Below, piece after piece: positions 1-7,701 of a stretch of 20,194 nucleotides of DNA. The stretch is from Gemmatimonadota bacterium (GTDB taxonomy: Bacteria > Gemmatimonadota > Gemmatimonadetes > Gemmatimonadales > Gemmatimonadaceae): assembly GCA_003222065.1 (NCBI GenBank), contig QHUV01000090.1, forward strand, positions 1-20,194, in the 5' to 3' direction. The stretch's first letter is position 1, and each line of letters begins with the position of its first letter. The position numbers and the translations under genes were made by a program. The notes under the pieces are model-generated. The model did not search any database, was not told where the DNA came from, and saw only the letters and a program-made list of their open reading frames with translations.

Positions 1-72
1 CTGCCGCGGCAGAAGGCAAGCGATCAAGCGTTTGACGTGACGCTTCGCCCGACCATTCGCGCGCCAGCATAG
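1..72 (+). CDS. Possible 3' end of a gene entering from the left
   Basis: Frame 1 is open from the first base and stops at a TAG at 70-72, giving 23 residues that end in TLRPTIRAPA. It would converge on the minus-strand CGNR gene, whose stop lies at 116-118. The fragment is too short to recognise a family, and an open frame of this length is common by chance in GC-rich DNA. Bases 1-12 are also a perfect palindrome (CTGCCGCGGCAG). Between 73 and 115 I see no T-tract terminator. Confidence 0.2.
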   Translation: MPRQKASDQAFDVTLRPTIRAPA

Positions 73-115
73 CAACAACAAGTCATCACGACTGGCGGCC
101 GCCGAACCTGAGTTG

Positions 116-784
116 TCAGTCAGCGGTAGCGCGAAGCTTCTGGCGATGGCGCGCCGCCTTGGCGCGATTGCCACAGGTGGCCATGTCGCACCAACGCCGC
201 CGTCCGTTCTTCGTTCCGTCGTAGAACACGCGAGCGCAGCGCATGTCCGCGCAGCGACGTACGCGCGGTAGCTCACCGAGGATCAGCGCGTCGGCGGCAG
301 ATTCGACAATCGGGATCATCAATCCCGCGAATGCGTCACCGACGGGAACGAAAGTGCGAGCGTATGTGCCATCGTTCCGACGCTCGACGCGACGCGTCCC
401 CGCGCTGCGTCCGAGAACACGATTGATCTCGCCGAGTGCATCGCCGCGAACCTGCTCAGCGGCGGTCGTGCCAGACCCACGCTCGGCCAACACTCGCAGC
501 GCACCACGAACGCGACGTGCATCGACGAGCGCCGCCGCGGCCCCGGATGGTTGCTCGCGGGCACGACGTCGCATGCCGAGCCCGCGCTCGGCGTCGACGA
601 GCGTCGCTGCCTCGAGCCAGCCCATCAGCGTCTCGAAGTCGCGTAAGGCATCGACGACGCGTACGGCGTCACTATTCACGAAGTCCAACCAGAGACGCTC
701 GCCCACGAAGACGAACGCGCGCTCGTGAGATATTGCGGGCGCGAATGCAGCAGGTGGATCGAGAAGCGCGTGAGTGGCAGTCAT
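116..784 (-). CDS. CGNR zinc-finger protein (ABATE domain), putative transcriptional regulator
   Basis: This 222-residue protein has the two-part layout of the CGNR family. An N-terminal ABATE-like region (about 20-165, with FVGERLWLDFVNS near its start) is followed by a C-terminal zinc finger at 175-215. The finger is visible as C178-x4-C183, then RRWC (C199), then the signature CGNR at 204-207, and a basic tail RAKAARHRQK. Members of the family are thought to bind DNA as stress or metabolite-responsive regulators; the ligand here is unknown. I chose the ATG at 784 because the family N-terminus begins there. The frame stays open further upstream, but that part is low-complexity and lies opposite yjjX. 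There is no clear Shine-Dalgarno. The gene is divergent from yjjX, so the 185-bp gap with its tandem repeats may hold both promoters. Confidence 0.85.
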   Translation of the reverse strand: MTATHALLDPPAAFAPAISHERAFVFVGERLWLDFVNSDAVRVVDALRDFETLMGWLEAATLVDAERGLGMRRRAREQPSGAAAALVDARRVRGALRVLAERGSGTTAAEQVRGDALGEINRVLGRSAGTRRVERRNDGTYARTFVPVGDAFAGLMIPIVESAADALILGELPRVRRCADMRCARVFYDGTKNGRRRWCDMATCGNRAKAARHRQKLRATAD

Positions 785-846
785 CGGCGGAGGGAAAGCA
801 TACCCCGAGGTTTTCGAGTCAGCAAGCGGGGAAAATTGCGAAGAGC

Positions 847-906
847 GCAACTGCTGGAGCCGCAACTGCTGGAAGCGCAACTGCCGAGAGCGCGACTGCC
901 GAGAGG
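847..906. repeat. Four tandem copies of a 15-bp repeat
   Basis: Four head-to-tail 15-mers are visible: GCAACTGCTGGAGCC, GCAACTGCTGGAAGC, GCAACTGCCGAGAGC and GCGACTGCCGAGAGG. They begin at 847, 862, 877 and 892, and diverge from left to right. They lie in the intergenic region between the divergent CGNR gene and yjjX. The period is a multiple of three, so open frames run through them on both strands, but neither neighbouring protein family extends into this region. They could be a minisatellite or a set of iterated regulator-binding sites. Confidence 0.85.
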
Positions 907-968
907 CGTGGCCACCGGACATCAAGCACGATGCGACTAAATTGGCTCCTTCCACGAGGAGTTTCACG

Positions 969-1529
969 ATGTCTGCACATGTCGATGCGGCCGCGCTCGG
1001 CAAACTTCGGCTTGTTGGCGTTGGCTCGACCAATCCCGTGAAGGTGGCCGCGGTGCGTGCCGTCATGGGGCGCGTCGCGGCATCAGCGCGTGTCGAGGCC
1101 GTGAGCGTGGCGTCGACGGTGCGCGACCAACCGTTCGGCGACGACGAGACGATCCGCGGAGCGCTCGCGCGTGCGCACGCCGCTCGTGAGGCAGCGGGCG
1201 CCGAGTTGGGTGTGGGTATCGAGGGAGGCGTCGTCGAGTCTGGGGAGGGCCTGCGCACGTGTGCATGGGCCGCCGTCGTCGACGCATCGGGACGACAAGG
1301 CGTCGGCGGCTCGCTCGCGATGCCGCTGCCGATGCCGGTTTCGCGCTTCATCCGAGGGGAAGGCCTCGAGCTGGGCGAAGCGATGGACCGCGTGACGGGA
1401 GAGCGCAACACCAGGCATCGTCAGGGCGCGGTCGGAATCCTCACGGCGGGGCTCGTCGACCGGCAAGCGGCATACGAGGTAATCCTGACCTATGCTCTCG
1501 CGCCCTTTCTCACGTCGGAGCTGTGGTAA
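969..1529 (+). CDS. yjjX: YjjX-type non-canonical purine NTP phosphatase (inosine/xanthosine triphosphatase)
   Basis: The 186-residue product matches the YjjX/NTPase_I family in length and motifs. It has the nucleotide-loop signature VGSTNPVKVAAV (18-29), then QPFGDDETIRGA (54-65), and GVGIEGGV (81-88), which carries the acidic residue expected in the active site. Family members hydrolyse ITP, XTP and related damaged nucleotides, keeping them out of nucleic acids in the cytoplasm. The ATG at 969 is supported by a GAGGAG Shine-Dalgarno at 956-961. The gene converges on the broken S66 gene with only 8 bases between the two stops. A CGTTAGGCG motif sits exactly in that junction, and the S66 stop codon lies inside the motif. 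Confidence 0.88.
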   Translation: MSAHVDAAALGKLRLVGVGSTNPVKVAAVRAVMGRVAASARVEAVSVASTVRDQPFGDDETIRGALARAHAAREAAGAELGVGIEGGVVESGEGLRTCAWAAVVDASGRQGVGGSLAMPLPMPVSRFIRGEGLELGEAMDRVTGERNTRHRQGAVGILTAGLVDRQAAYEVILTYALAPFLTSELW

Positions 1530-1537
1530 CCGACACG

Positions 1538-2382
1538 TTAGGCGGCGGACGACGAAGCGGCGGCCTCGGCAGACCCGGGCGCGGCGAGTGCATCTTCACG
1601 GTAAACGATCCAGCCGGTCGTCTCTTCGACGACGAGATCGACCTCGGTGCCGAGGGGAATCGTTAGGTTCGGCACCTCGTGTCCGGCGGGGAAATCCATC
1701 AGTACCGGCACGTCCAGATCGGAGACGAGATCGAGCACGAAGTCCTCGAACTCATCCTCTTCCGATCGGTCGATCGAGAGGTGTCCAAATACGATGCCCC
1801 GCACACGCGGAAGCAAGCCCGCGGCGCGCAAATGCAGCAGTCGTTCGTCGACGACGGACATCGGATCCTTGGTTTCCTCGAGGAAGAGGATCGCGTCGTC
1901 CACCCGTGAAATACGCGCAGCTTCGCGCACCGCATGAGCCAGAGATGGAGCGCGGTGATGTCGGAGTAGCCGACGAACGCTTTCGGGTTGCTCTCGAAGA
2001 TTTGTGGCTCGAGAAAGGGGATCATGCGCACCGCCCCATAACCGCCGGTACCGCCAATGAGGGCTTTCACCCGCGGATCCAGCCACATTCCCATGAAGTT
2101 TTCGGCGCGGCGTTCGTCCTCGGCGCGCGTGAACCGACGCAACGTCGTGATCTCAGGATCGAGAAGAACGGTGTATCCCGCGCGCTCGAGCGCCTTGACG
2201 CCGCGCGTTAGCCAGCCGACACGCGGAGAATAGGAGGGCGCAACGACGCCGATGGTGTCACCCTTCGTGATTGGCGCGGGGCGCAACAGCGGCTCGGACG
2301 GGACCGAGGCAATCAGCGTCGCGGCTGGAGGAGCTGTCGCGGCGTCGGGGAGAACCAACTGGTCTGAGGCATCGGGCGTCAT
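1538..2382 (-). pseudogene. Disrupted S66-family LD-carboxypeptidase (middle missing, frameshifted)
   Basis: Two frames together encode a muramoyltetrapeptide LD-carboxypeptidase-like protein, a cytoplasmic peptidoglycan-recycling enzyme. From the ATG at 2382, frame one carries KGDTIGVVAPS, GGTGGYGAVRMIPFL and FVGYSDITAL, with nucleophile Ser at about residue 140, and runs to LRVFHG. Near 1898-1912 the sense jumps to another frame with DDAILFLEE (catalytic Glu), GIVFGHL and FPAGHEVPN (catalytic His), ending in a TAA at 1538. The Glu-His spacing (66) matches the family (68 in Pseudomonas LdcA). The Ser-Glu spacing is only about 29 instead of about 102, so roughly 73 residues are gone as well as the frame. 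All three catalytic residues remain, but the linker between the two lobes is missing. The cause may be a real deletion or an assembly fault. The gene is divergent from ispH, 71 bases away. The minus strand has TATTAT at 2399-2394, a possible -10 box. Confidence 0.85.
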
Positions 2383-2441
2383 TGCGGGGCAAGATAATAA
2401 CCCCCGAGGGCCCATTGCGGCGACCACGCACGTCCGACCGC

Positions 2442-2448
2442 TAAATTG
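2442..2448 (+). promoter_or_regulatory. Possible -10 element for ispH (TAAATTG)
   Basis: TAAATT matches a sigma-70 -10 box at 4 of 6 positions, including the key A2 and T6. It ends 6 bases before the ispH ATG, which would make the transcript essentially leaderless. That agrees with the absence of a Shine-Dalgarno there. The same TAAATTG string followed by GCTC occurs at 938-944, 24 bases before yjjX. I could not find a convincing -35 at the right distance. Confidence 0.25.
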
Positions 2449-2453
2449 CTCGT

Positions 2454-3677
2454 ATGCCGTCGTCGCCACCGCCCCCAGACTCGTCCATGTACTTCCGGAA
2501 GGGTTTCGGCCTAAAGGCCGAGGTCCAGGAGGATCTCGCCGCTTATCAAGGGGCGCTCGTAGATCGCATGAAGGCAAGCGATTACACGCTGACGGCGGGG
2601 GACATCACCATCCGCTTGGCCAGGGAGTTCGGGTTCTGCTACGGCGTGGAGCGCGCGGTGGAGTACGCCTACCAGACGCGCCGGAAGTTCCCGGAACGGC
2701 GGATTGTTCTCGTAGGCGAGATCATCCACAACCCGTACGTCAACGCCCGGTTGAAAGACCTGGGAATCGAGATCCTGAATCGCGCCGACGGACGAGCCTT
2801 CGATTTCACATCAATCCAACCGGCGGACGTCGTCATTCTCCCGGCCTTCGGGGTGACGATCGAAGATTTCGATCGATTGCGCACGCTTGGTTGCATTCTT
2901 GTCGACACGACGTGCGGCTCGGTGCTCAACGTGTGGAAGCGGGTCGAGAGCTATGCGCGCGACGGCTTCACGGCTCTGATCCATGGCAAGTATTATCACG
3001 AAGAGACCAGGGCCACTGCGTCGCAGGTCCGCAAGCATGGCGACGGACACTATCTAATCGTGCGCGATATGAACGAGGCACGAGTGGTGTGCGAATTCAT
3101 CGAGGGAAAGGTCGCGGCGCCGGCGATCTCGGAGCGGTTCGCGCCGCACGCGGTGTCTCCAGGCTTCGATCCTGACGAGCATCTGCGCAAGATCGGCGTC
3201 GCAAATCAGACGACGATGCTCGCGCGCGAATCGTTGGCGATCGGCGAGGAAGTCGGTGCGGCGATCGCGCGCGCGCGCGGAGAGGCGGCGCGGAACGCGG
3301 AGTTTCGCACCTTCGACACGATTTGCAGCGCGACGCAAGAGCGTCAGGACGCGGTGCTGGAGCTGCTGCGAGAGCGGCTCGACGCGATGATCGTGATCGG
3401 TGGATTCAACTCGAGCAACACGATCTCACTCGCCGCACTGTGTGCCGAGCGAGTACCGACGTACCACGTAGAGTCTGCCGCCGCAATCGATCCCGAAGGG
3501 AAGTCGATCTATTTCCGGCGGCCCGGGATCAAACATGTCGAAGCCCGTGCGCAGGATTGGCTGCCGGCGGGTGGCAGCGTGCGCATTGGGCTGACGGCGG
3601 GCGCGAGCACGCCGAACAACAAGATTGGCGAGGCAATCGTTCGTATCATGGCGACCCGGGGTGTCGAGCTCGAGTGA
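2454..3677 (+). CDS. ispH: 4-hydroxy-3-methylbut-2-enyl diphosphate reductase (long form)
   Basis: This 407-residue protein is IspH (LytB), the last enzyme of the MEP pathway. It reduces HMBPP to IPP and DMAPP with a [4Fe-4S] cluster in the cytoplasm. The three cluster cysteines are visible as FGFCYGVERA (C62), DTTCGSV (C154) and DTICSAT (C291). Substrate-binding signatures are EIIHNPYVN (His92), IHGKYYHEE, NQTTML (251-256) and GGFNSSNT (317-324). It is about 90 residues longer than E. coli IspH. The extra length lies in an N-terminal extension and internal insertions, as in the cyanobacterial/plant-like long class. The ATG at 2454 has no Shine-Dalgarno; an internal Met at residue 12 is an alternative. 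The gene appears intact and stands alone, 38 bases before the next start. Confidence 0.95.
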   Translation: MPSSPPPPDSSMYFRKGFGLKAEVQEDLAAYQGALVDRMKASDYTLTAGDITIRLAREFGFCYGVERAVEYAYQTRRKFPERRIVLVGEIIHNPYVNARLKDLGIEILNRADGRAFDFTSIQPADVVILPAFGVTIEDFDRLRTLGCILVDTTCGSVLNVWKRVESYARDGFTALIHGKYYHEETRATASQVRKHGDGHYLIVRDMNEARVVCEFIEGKVAAPAISERFAPHAVSPGFDPDEHLRKIGVANQTTMLARESLAIGEEVGAAIARARGEAARNAEFRTFDTICSATQERQDAVLELLRERLDAMIVIGGFNSSNTISLAALCAERVPTYHVESAAAIDPEGKSIYFRRPGIKHVEARAQDWLPAGGSVRIGLTAGASTPNNKIGEAIVRIMATRGVELE

Positions 3678-3715
3678 CATTGGCCGTTGCCGGGACGCGG
3701 GGGTAAGTTCGCGGC

Positions 3716-4492
3716 GTGGACTTCTCGCATTACATCGCTCTAGGCGATTCGATGTCGATCGACCTCTATCCGGCGCTGGATGCCGGCGAGATCGACGTTG
3801 CTGTCGCCCTGGAGCGTGACGCGACCGCTGGACGCGTCGCGGCGCTCGGAGCAGCGTCCCTGTTCTATCGCAACGACGAGGGGCGCTGGCCGGAGGAGAT
3901 CGGAAATGATCTCGTGAGCCGCTTTCCGGCGATCGAGTTCGCGAATTTCGCGATGGACGGCGCAACGATCGGGGACGTGTTCGGCGAACAGCTGCCGCAA
4001 TTAATAGAGAGTGAGGAACCGACGCTTCTGACCCTAACGATTGGAGCGACCGATCTGTTCAGCGCGTTCACGAATCGTCCCAAGACAGCACTGCTCGATC
4101 GCATCGTGCACGATGTCGCGGAGGCGTTCGATTTCGTTGTGGAATCGGTCCGGCGGGCGCGACCGAACAGCCTGCTCATCGTCTCGACGATTTACGATCC
4201 ATCGGACCGCACCGGCCGGATTCGTGGCGTGCTCGACGACGGTGGTCCATTGCCGCTCCATGCATTGGACAAGCTGAACGCGGCGATTCGAACGGTGTCG
4301 AGCGGAACGCCAGGCGTGCTGCTCGGGGAAGTCTATGGCCACTTTCTCGGACATGGCATAGCGGCTCCGGAAGCTGATCGATGGTTCTGGCGACGATCGC
4401 TCATCGAGCCGAACGCGCGCGGAGCGAGTGAGATTCGTCGCGTCTGGATGGAGGCGCTCACGGCGGCCGAGGTCCTCGAGGAGGAGCGATGA
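3716..4492 (+). CDS. SGNH/GDSL-like hydrolase with degenerate catalytic blocks
   Basis: The 258-residue product begins HYIALGDSMSIDLYP, a clear block I of the SGNH hydrolase fold with candidate nucleophile Ser12. Block II is probably MDGATIGD (Gly82). The later blocks deviate: block III reads GATD (110-113) where GxND is expected, and the usual C-terminal DxxH is replaced by IEPNARGASEIRR (230-242), with no His at that point. An upstream His (LGHG, 212-214) could substitute, or the protein may have lost esterase activity. The start is a GTG. The stop overlaps the xdhC start (ATGA at 4489-4492), so it is translationally coupled to the molybdenum-maturation genes. No signal peptide is seen, so it is probably cytoplasmic. 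Substrate unknown. Confidence 0.75.
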   Translation: MDFSHYIALGDSMSIDLYPALDAGEIDVAVALERDATAGRVAALGAASLFYRNDEGRWPEEIGNDLVSRFPAIEFANFAMDGATIGDVFGEQLPQLIESEEPTLLTLTIGATDLFSAFTNRPKTALLDRIVHDVAEAFDFVVESVRRARPNSLLIVSTIYDPSDRTGRIRGVLDDGGPLPLHALDKLNAAIRTVSSGTPGVLLGEVYGHFLGHGIAAPEADRWFWRRSLIEPNARGASEIRRVWMEALTAAEVLEEER

Positions 4493-5625
4493 GCGAGCTA
4501 CTCGAGCAGTTTGCATCAGTGGCGATGTCCCGGCGGCCGGCAGCGCTGGCGACGCTCGTCGCGGCCGCGGGTGTGACACCGAAAAAGGCCGGATCGACGA
4601 TGTGGGTGTCGGAGGACGGGTCGTTGCTCGGCTCGGTGACGATCGGCGGCTGCGTGGATACGCGAGTGATCGAACGTGCGGAGCACGTCATTACGTCCGG
4701 AGCGCCCGAGCTACTGCGCATGACGTTAGGCGACGAGGACGCATTGGAGCTGGGATTGACGTGCGGTGGCGAAGTCGAGGTCCTCGTGCAGCGTGTCGAT
4801 CCACGCATCGTCGACGACGCGACGGTCCTAGCCTACGAGTTCGCCCGGACTGCTCATGAATCCGGACGCGCCTCGATGGTCGTCGCGCGGCTCGACCGAC
4901 GCGAGCGTTTGGCCGTGGACGAGAGTGGGGCGACGGCGGGCACTCTGGGGGACGAGCTGCTCGACCTGCGCGCTGGCGAGGCGGCGCTTCAGCGGCTCGC
5001 CCGGGCAGAAGCGTCCGGCGTCGAACGCCTAACGTATGAAGGAGGAGATGCCTCTCTCTTCTTCGAGCGACTCGCACCACCGGAAACCGTCGTCATCTAT
5101 GGGGCGAGCCAGGTCGCGATGTCGCTGGTGATTTACGCGCGCGAGCTCGGCATGCGGACGGTGATCGTCGACGGACGCGAGCGCATGGCGACGCGAGCAC
5201 GCTTTCCACTCGCCGACGAAATCTTTGTCGGGATGCCGTCGGAATTCGCCGAGCGGGTACGGGCGACAAAGCAGACGTATGTCGTGCTGCTCGCGCACGA
5301 TTACAAGTACGAGCTGCCGGTGCTGCGCGAGGTTCTGCGCAGCGACGCGCGGTACGTCGGAATGCTCGGCAGCCGGCGTCGGGGGGACAGTATTCGCTCG
5401 ATGCTGAAAGAAGACGGCTTGAGCCCCGCGGAGGTCGGCAGGCTCCGCACGCCGATCGGACTCGCCATCGGGGCGAAGAGCGCCGCCGAGATCGCGCTGG
5501 CCATCGCGGCGCAGATCGTCGCGGTACGAGAAGGGAAGGAGGCGGTAATCGAGCGAGCGCTGCCTAACGTGGCAGCGACGCCGTCGGCGCGTCCGGCGGA
5601 ACTTCGCGAGCCCGCGGCGGGGTGA
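4489..5625 (+). CDS. xdhC: XdhC/CoxI family molybdenum hydroxylase maturation protein
   Basis: XdhC proteins bind molybdenum cofactor, help its sulfuration, and insert it into xanthine dehydrogenase-type enzymes. The 378-residue product shows both family domains. The N-terminal XdhC_CoxI part has AGSTMWVSEDGSLLGSVTIGGC with conserved Cys55 and TCGG (Cys92). The C-terminal Rossmann part (about 200-345) has VVIYGASQVAMSL, LLAHDYKYELPVLR, YVGMLGSRRR and PIGLAIGAKSAAEIALAI. The ATG at 4489 overlaps the SGNH stop and follows a purine-rich GAGGAGGAG Shine-Dalgarno. The stop at 5623-5625 overlaps the next ATG (TGATG). Three CCTAACG/CGTTAGG motifs lie inside it (4724, 5028, 5563). Confidence 0.92.
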   Translation: MSELLEQFASVAMSRRPAALATLVAAAGVTPKKAGSTMWVSEDGSLLGSVTIGGCVDTRVIERAEHVITSGAPELLRMTLGDEDALELGLTCGGEVEVLVQRVDPRIVDDATVLAYEFARTAHESGRASMVVARLDRRERLAVDESGATAGTLGDELLDLRAGEAALQRLARAEASGVERLTYEGGDASLFFERLAPPETVVIYGASQVAMSLVIYARELGMRTVIVDGRERMATRARFPLADEIFVGMPSEFAERVRATKQTYVVLLAHDYKYELPVLREVLRSDARYVGMLGSRRRGDSIRSMLKEDGLSPAEVGRLRTPIGLAIGAKSAAEIALAIAAQIVAVREGKEAVIERALPNVAATPSARPAELREPAAG

Positions 5626-6677
5626 TGCAATACCGCGCCGTGTCTCGCGGTGAGTCGTGGGATGGCGGGCTCGCCGGGAGCGTGCTCGTGCACGACGTGC
5701 GCGACGCACGCGGCGCGGTGTGCGTCGCCAAGGGAAGAGTGCTGAATCTCGACGACGTCGCGCGACTGCGAACGGCGCCATGGCAAGAGTTGCACGTCGC
5801 GGCGCTCGCGCCGGACGACATGCACGAGGACGATGCCGGACCGCGGCTGGCCTGTGCGGCGGCCGGCGGCGGCGTACGTGTCGGCGAACGATCGGCGGGA
5901 CATTGGCCGCTCATCGCCGCGCGGCGCGGCATCGTCGACATCGCGATCGATCCGCTCGCCGAGGTGAACGGCCGCGAAGGGCTCTCGGTGTATACGCTCT
6001 TTCATGGGCACGTCGTGGATGAAGGTGAAGTTGTCGCGCGGGCGAAGATCACGCCCTTCGCGGTGCCGCGCGGTCTCGTCGAGGGAGCGGTCGGCGTCGC
6101 CCGCGCGGCCGGAGGCCTGGTGCGCGTGCGGGCGTTCAGACGCGCTCGCGTTGGCGCTGTGGTGCTCACGTCGCTCGGCGAGCGGCAGGCGACGAATATC
6201 GCGCGGTTCGGGGAATCGTTAGGCGAGAAGGTCAGTTGGCTTGGCGGCGAGCTGCTCCCGCCAATCGTGAGCGAGACGCGACGCGACGCCGTGACGTCGG
6301 CGCTGCGCGCCGAGTTGGGGCGCGGTTGCGACGTGCTCGTCGTCGCCGGTACGCGGGCGATGGACGAGCTCGACCCGACCTTCCTCGCTCTCGCCGACCT
6401 GGGGGGCCAGCGCGTGCGTCAAGGCGTGCCGGCGCATCCGGGAAGCTTGTTCTGGATCGCGCGCGTCGGAACTGTGCCCGTGCTCGGACTCCCATCGTGC
6501 GGCCTGTTCTCCGAAGCAACGGTGTTCGACCTAGTCCTGCCACGCATTCTCTGCGGCGACGCGATCGGCGCCGCAGAGCTGGCCGGGCTCGGGCACGGTG
6601 GCTTTCTCACTCGTGACATGGCCTTTCGCTTTCCTCCGTATCGGCGGTCGCGCCGGCGCGGCGAAGTCGCTGACTAA
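5625..6677 (+). CDS. MoeA-like molybdopterin-binding protein
   Basis: This 350-residue protein resembles the molybdopterin-binding (MoeA/MoCF) proteins found beside xdhC genes rather than canonical MoeA. The N-terminal half contains VLVHDVRDARG and GRVLNLDDVARL. The middle has IDPLAEVNGREGLSVYTLFHG, a substrate-handling region. The C-terminal MoCF-type fold (about 175-310) has AVVLTSLGERQ, DVLVVAGTRAMDELDPT and VPVLGLPSCGLFSEATVFDLVLPRIL. It probably binds molybdopterin or a modified form destined for a Mo hydroxylase. A GTG at 5622 is an alternative start. I prefer the ATG at 5625 because it forms the TGATG coupling with xdhC. The stop TAA shares its last A with the next ATG. Confidence 0.82.
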   Translation: MQYRAVSRGESWDGGLAGSVLVHDVRDARGAVCVAKGRVLNLDDVARLRTAPWQELHVAALAPDDMHEDDAGPRLACAAAGGGVRVGERSAGHWPLIAARRGIVDIAIDPLAEVNGREGLSVYTLFHGHVVDEGEVVARAKITPFAVPRGLVEGAVGVARAAGGLVRVRAFRRARVGAVVLTSLGERQATNIARFGESLGEKVSWLGGELLPPIVSETRRDAVTSALRAELGRGCDVLVVAGTRAMDELDPTFLALADLGGQRVRQGVPAHPGSLFWIARVGTVPVLGLPSCGLFSEATVFDLVLPRILCGDAIGAAELAGLGHGGFLTRDMAFRFPPYRRSRRRGEVAD

Positions 6678-7075
6678 TGACCGTTCCCTACAGCACCGCG
6701 ATCGCCGAACACTTCCGGCGCCCGCGGAATTATGGACCACTTCCAAATGCGACGGCGAACGCGGAGGGAGTGAACCCATTGTGCGGAGACCGCGTGCGCG
6801 TGGCGATTCTCGTGGATGCGGATGGCGCCATCGCCGACGCACGATTTACCGCCAACGCTTGCGCGATTTGCGTCGCGTCGGCGTCGCTACTCACGGAGCG
6901 GCTACGTGGAATGTCGCGCGATGACGCGTCTCGCCTCACTGACGAAGACGCGTTGATGATGCTCGGCGGCGGCGTGCCAGCGGCGCGAAAGCGCTGCGGG
7001 ACGCTCCCGGTAGAGGCGCTGCGTCGTGCGGTAAGGTCGCTCGACCAGGCGGAGGACGGCCGCGGACGCGCGTGA
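6677..7075 (+). CDS. IscU/SufU/NifU-N-like iron-sulfur scaffold protein
   Basis: The 132-residue product has the scaffold signatures NPLCGDRV (Cys36, Asp38), ACAICVASASLLTE (Cys62, Cys65) and ARKRCGTLPVEAL (Cys107). IscU-type proteins assemble a [2Fe-2S] or [4Fe-4S] cluster on three cysteines and an acidic residue. The Cys36-62-107 spacing is like IscU, without the ~20-residue insertion of SufU. The residue before the last Cys is Arg, as in SufU, rather than the His of IscU. It overlaps both neighbours (TAATG upstream, GTGA downstream). Its place inside a molybdenum-maturation operon suggests it supplies clusters to the same hydroxylase, whose small subunit normally carries two [2Fe-2S] centres. 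Confidence 0.85.
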   Translation: MTVPYSTAIAEHFRRPRNYGPLPNATANAEGVNPLCGDRVRVAILVDADGAIADARFTANACAICVASASLLTERLRGMSRDDASRLTDEDALMMLGGGVPAARKRCGTLPVEALRRAVRSLDQAEDGRGRA

Positions 7076-7701
7076 TCGCGGGAGTGCTACTCGCCGCCGG
7101 TGCCGCGCGCCGGTTCGACGGATCGCAAAAGTTGCTTGCCGCGTTGCCCGTCGGCGGCGATCAGGTGCCTCTAGTGCGGCGTAGCGTCGACGGGCTTCTG
7201 GCGGCCGGACTGAAGCGAATCGTCGTCGTCATTGGTCGGGAGGCCGACGAGGTCCGGCGCAGCCTCGAAGGGTTAGATCTCCAATTCGTCACCAACTCGG
7301 CCTACGCGGCGGGCCTGAGCAGCTCGCTTCGCGCCGGCGTCGCTGAAGCAATGCAGCTGTGGCCGAAGGCCGAGTGGTTGTTGATTGCGTTGGGCGATCA
7401 ACCGCTGGCGGGGACTGGCGTGGTCGAGGCACTCGTTAGGACGTCCGCGCACATTGGGGGCGGGAGAGGAACGCCGCGGATCATCGCACCGCGCTTTGCC
7501 GGGGAGTCGGGTAATCCGGTGCTGTTCTCGAGAGAGCTCGCGCCGGAGCTGTTGGTGGCATCCGGCGATCGGGGCGCGCGATCGGTTGTCGAGCGCGAAC
7601 CGGGCCGGGTGCGATACGTCGAGTTCGACTTCCCGGCGCCCCTCGACATAGACACCGTGCAGGATTTGGCGACGTTCCGCGACAGTCAGCGCGGTTCGTA
7701 G
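7072..7701 (+). CDS. MocA-like molybdenum cofactor nucleotidyltransferase
   Basis: This is a GT-A fold NTP-transferase of 209 residues. It has the nucleotide loop GVLLAAGAARRF (4-15) with K20, NSAYAAGLSSSLRAGV (75-90), the metal-binding ALGDQPL (106-112, Asp109), GESGNPVLF (144-152), SGDRGAR (164-170) and the C-terminal LDIDTVQDL. MocA links CTP to molybdopterin to give the MCD cofactor used by xanthine dehydrogenase and related enzymes; MobA uses GTP. The GLSSS string and the xdhC context favour MocA, but the nucleotide cannot be fixed by eye. The GTG start overlaps the previous stop. It is the last gene of the coupled run; the next start is 140 bases away. Confidence 0.85.
   Translation: MIAGVLLAAGAARRFDGSQKLLAALPVGGDQVPLVRRSVDGLLAAGLKRIVVVIGREADEVRRSLEGLDLQFVTNSAYAAGLSSSLRAGVAEAMQLWPKAEWLLIALGDQPLAGTGVVEALVRTSAHIGGGRGTPRIIAPRFAGESGNPVLFSRELAPELLVASGDRGARSVVEREPGRVRYVEFDFPAPLDIDTVQDLATFRDSQRGS

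Noticed and set aside
1..12. Palindrome CTGCCGCGGCAG as a terminator stem
   Set aside because: No loop and no following T-tract; it lies in a possible coding frame at the window edge.
847..906. CRISPR array
   Set aside because: The repeats abut without spacers and there are no cas genes.
785..1411. Upstream extension of the CGNR reading frame over yjjX
   Set aside because: Low-complexity Arg/Ser/Pro-rich translation opposite a well-supported gene; the family N-terminus starts at 784.
2383..2453. Full -35/-10 promoter pair between the S66 gene and ispH
   Set aside because: Only -10-like strings were found on each strand; no -35 at acceptable spacing.
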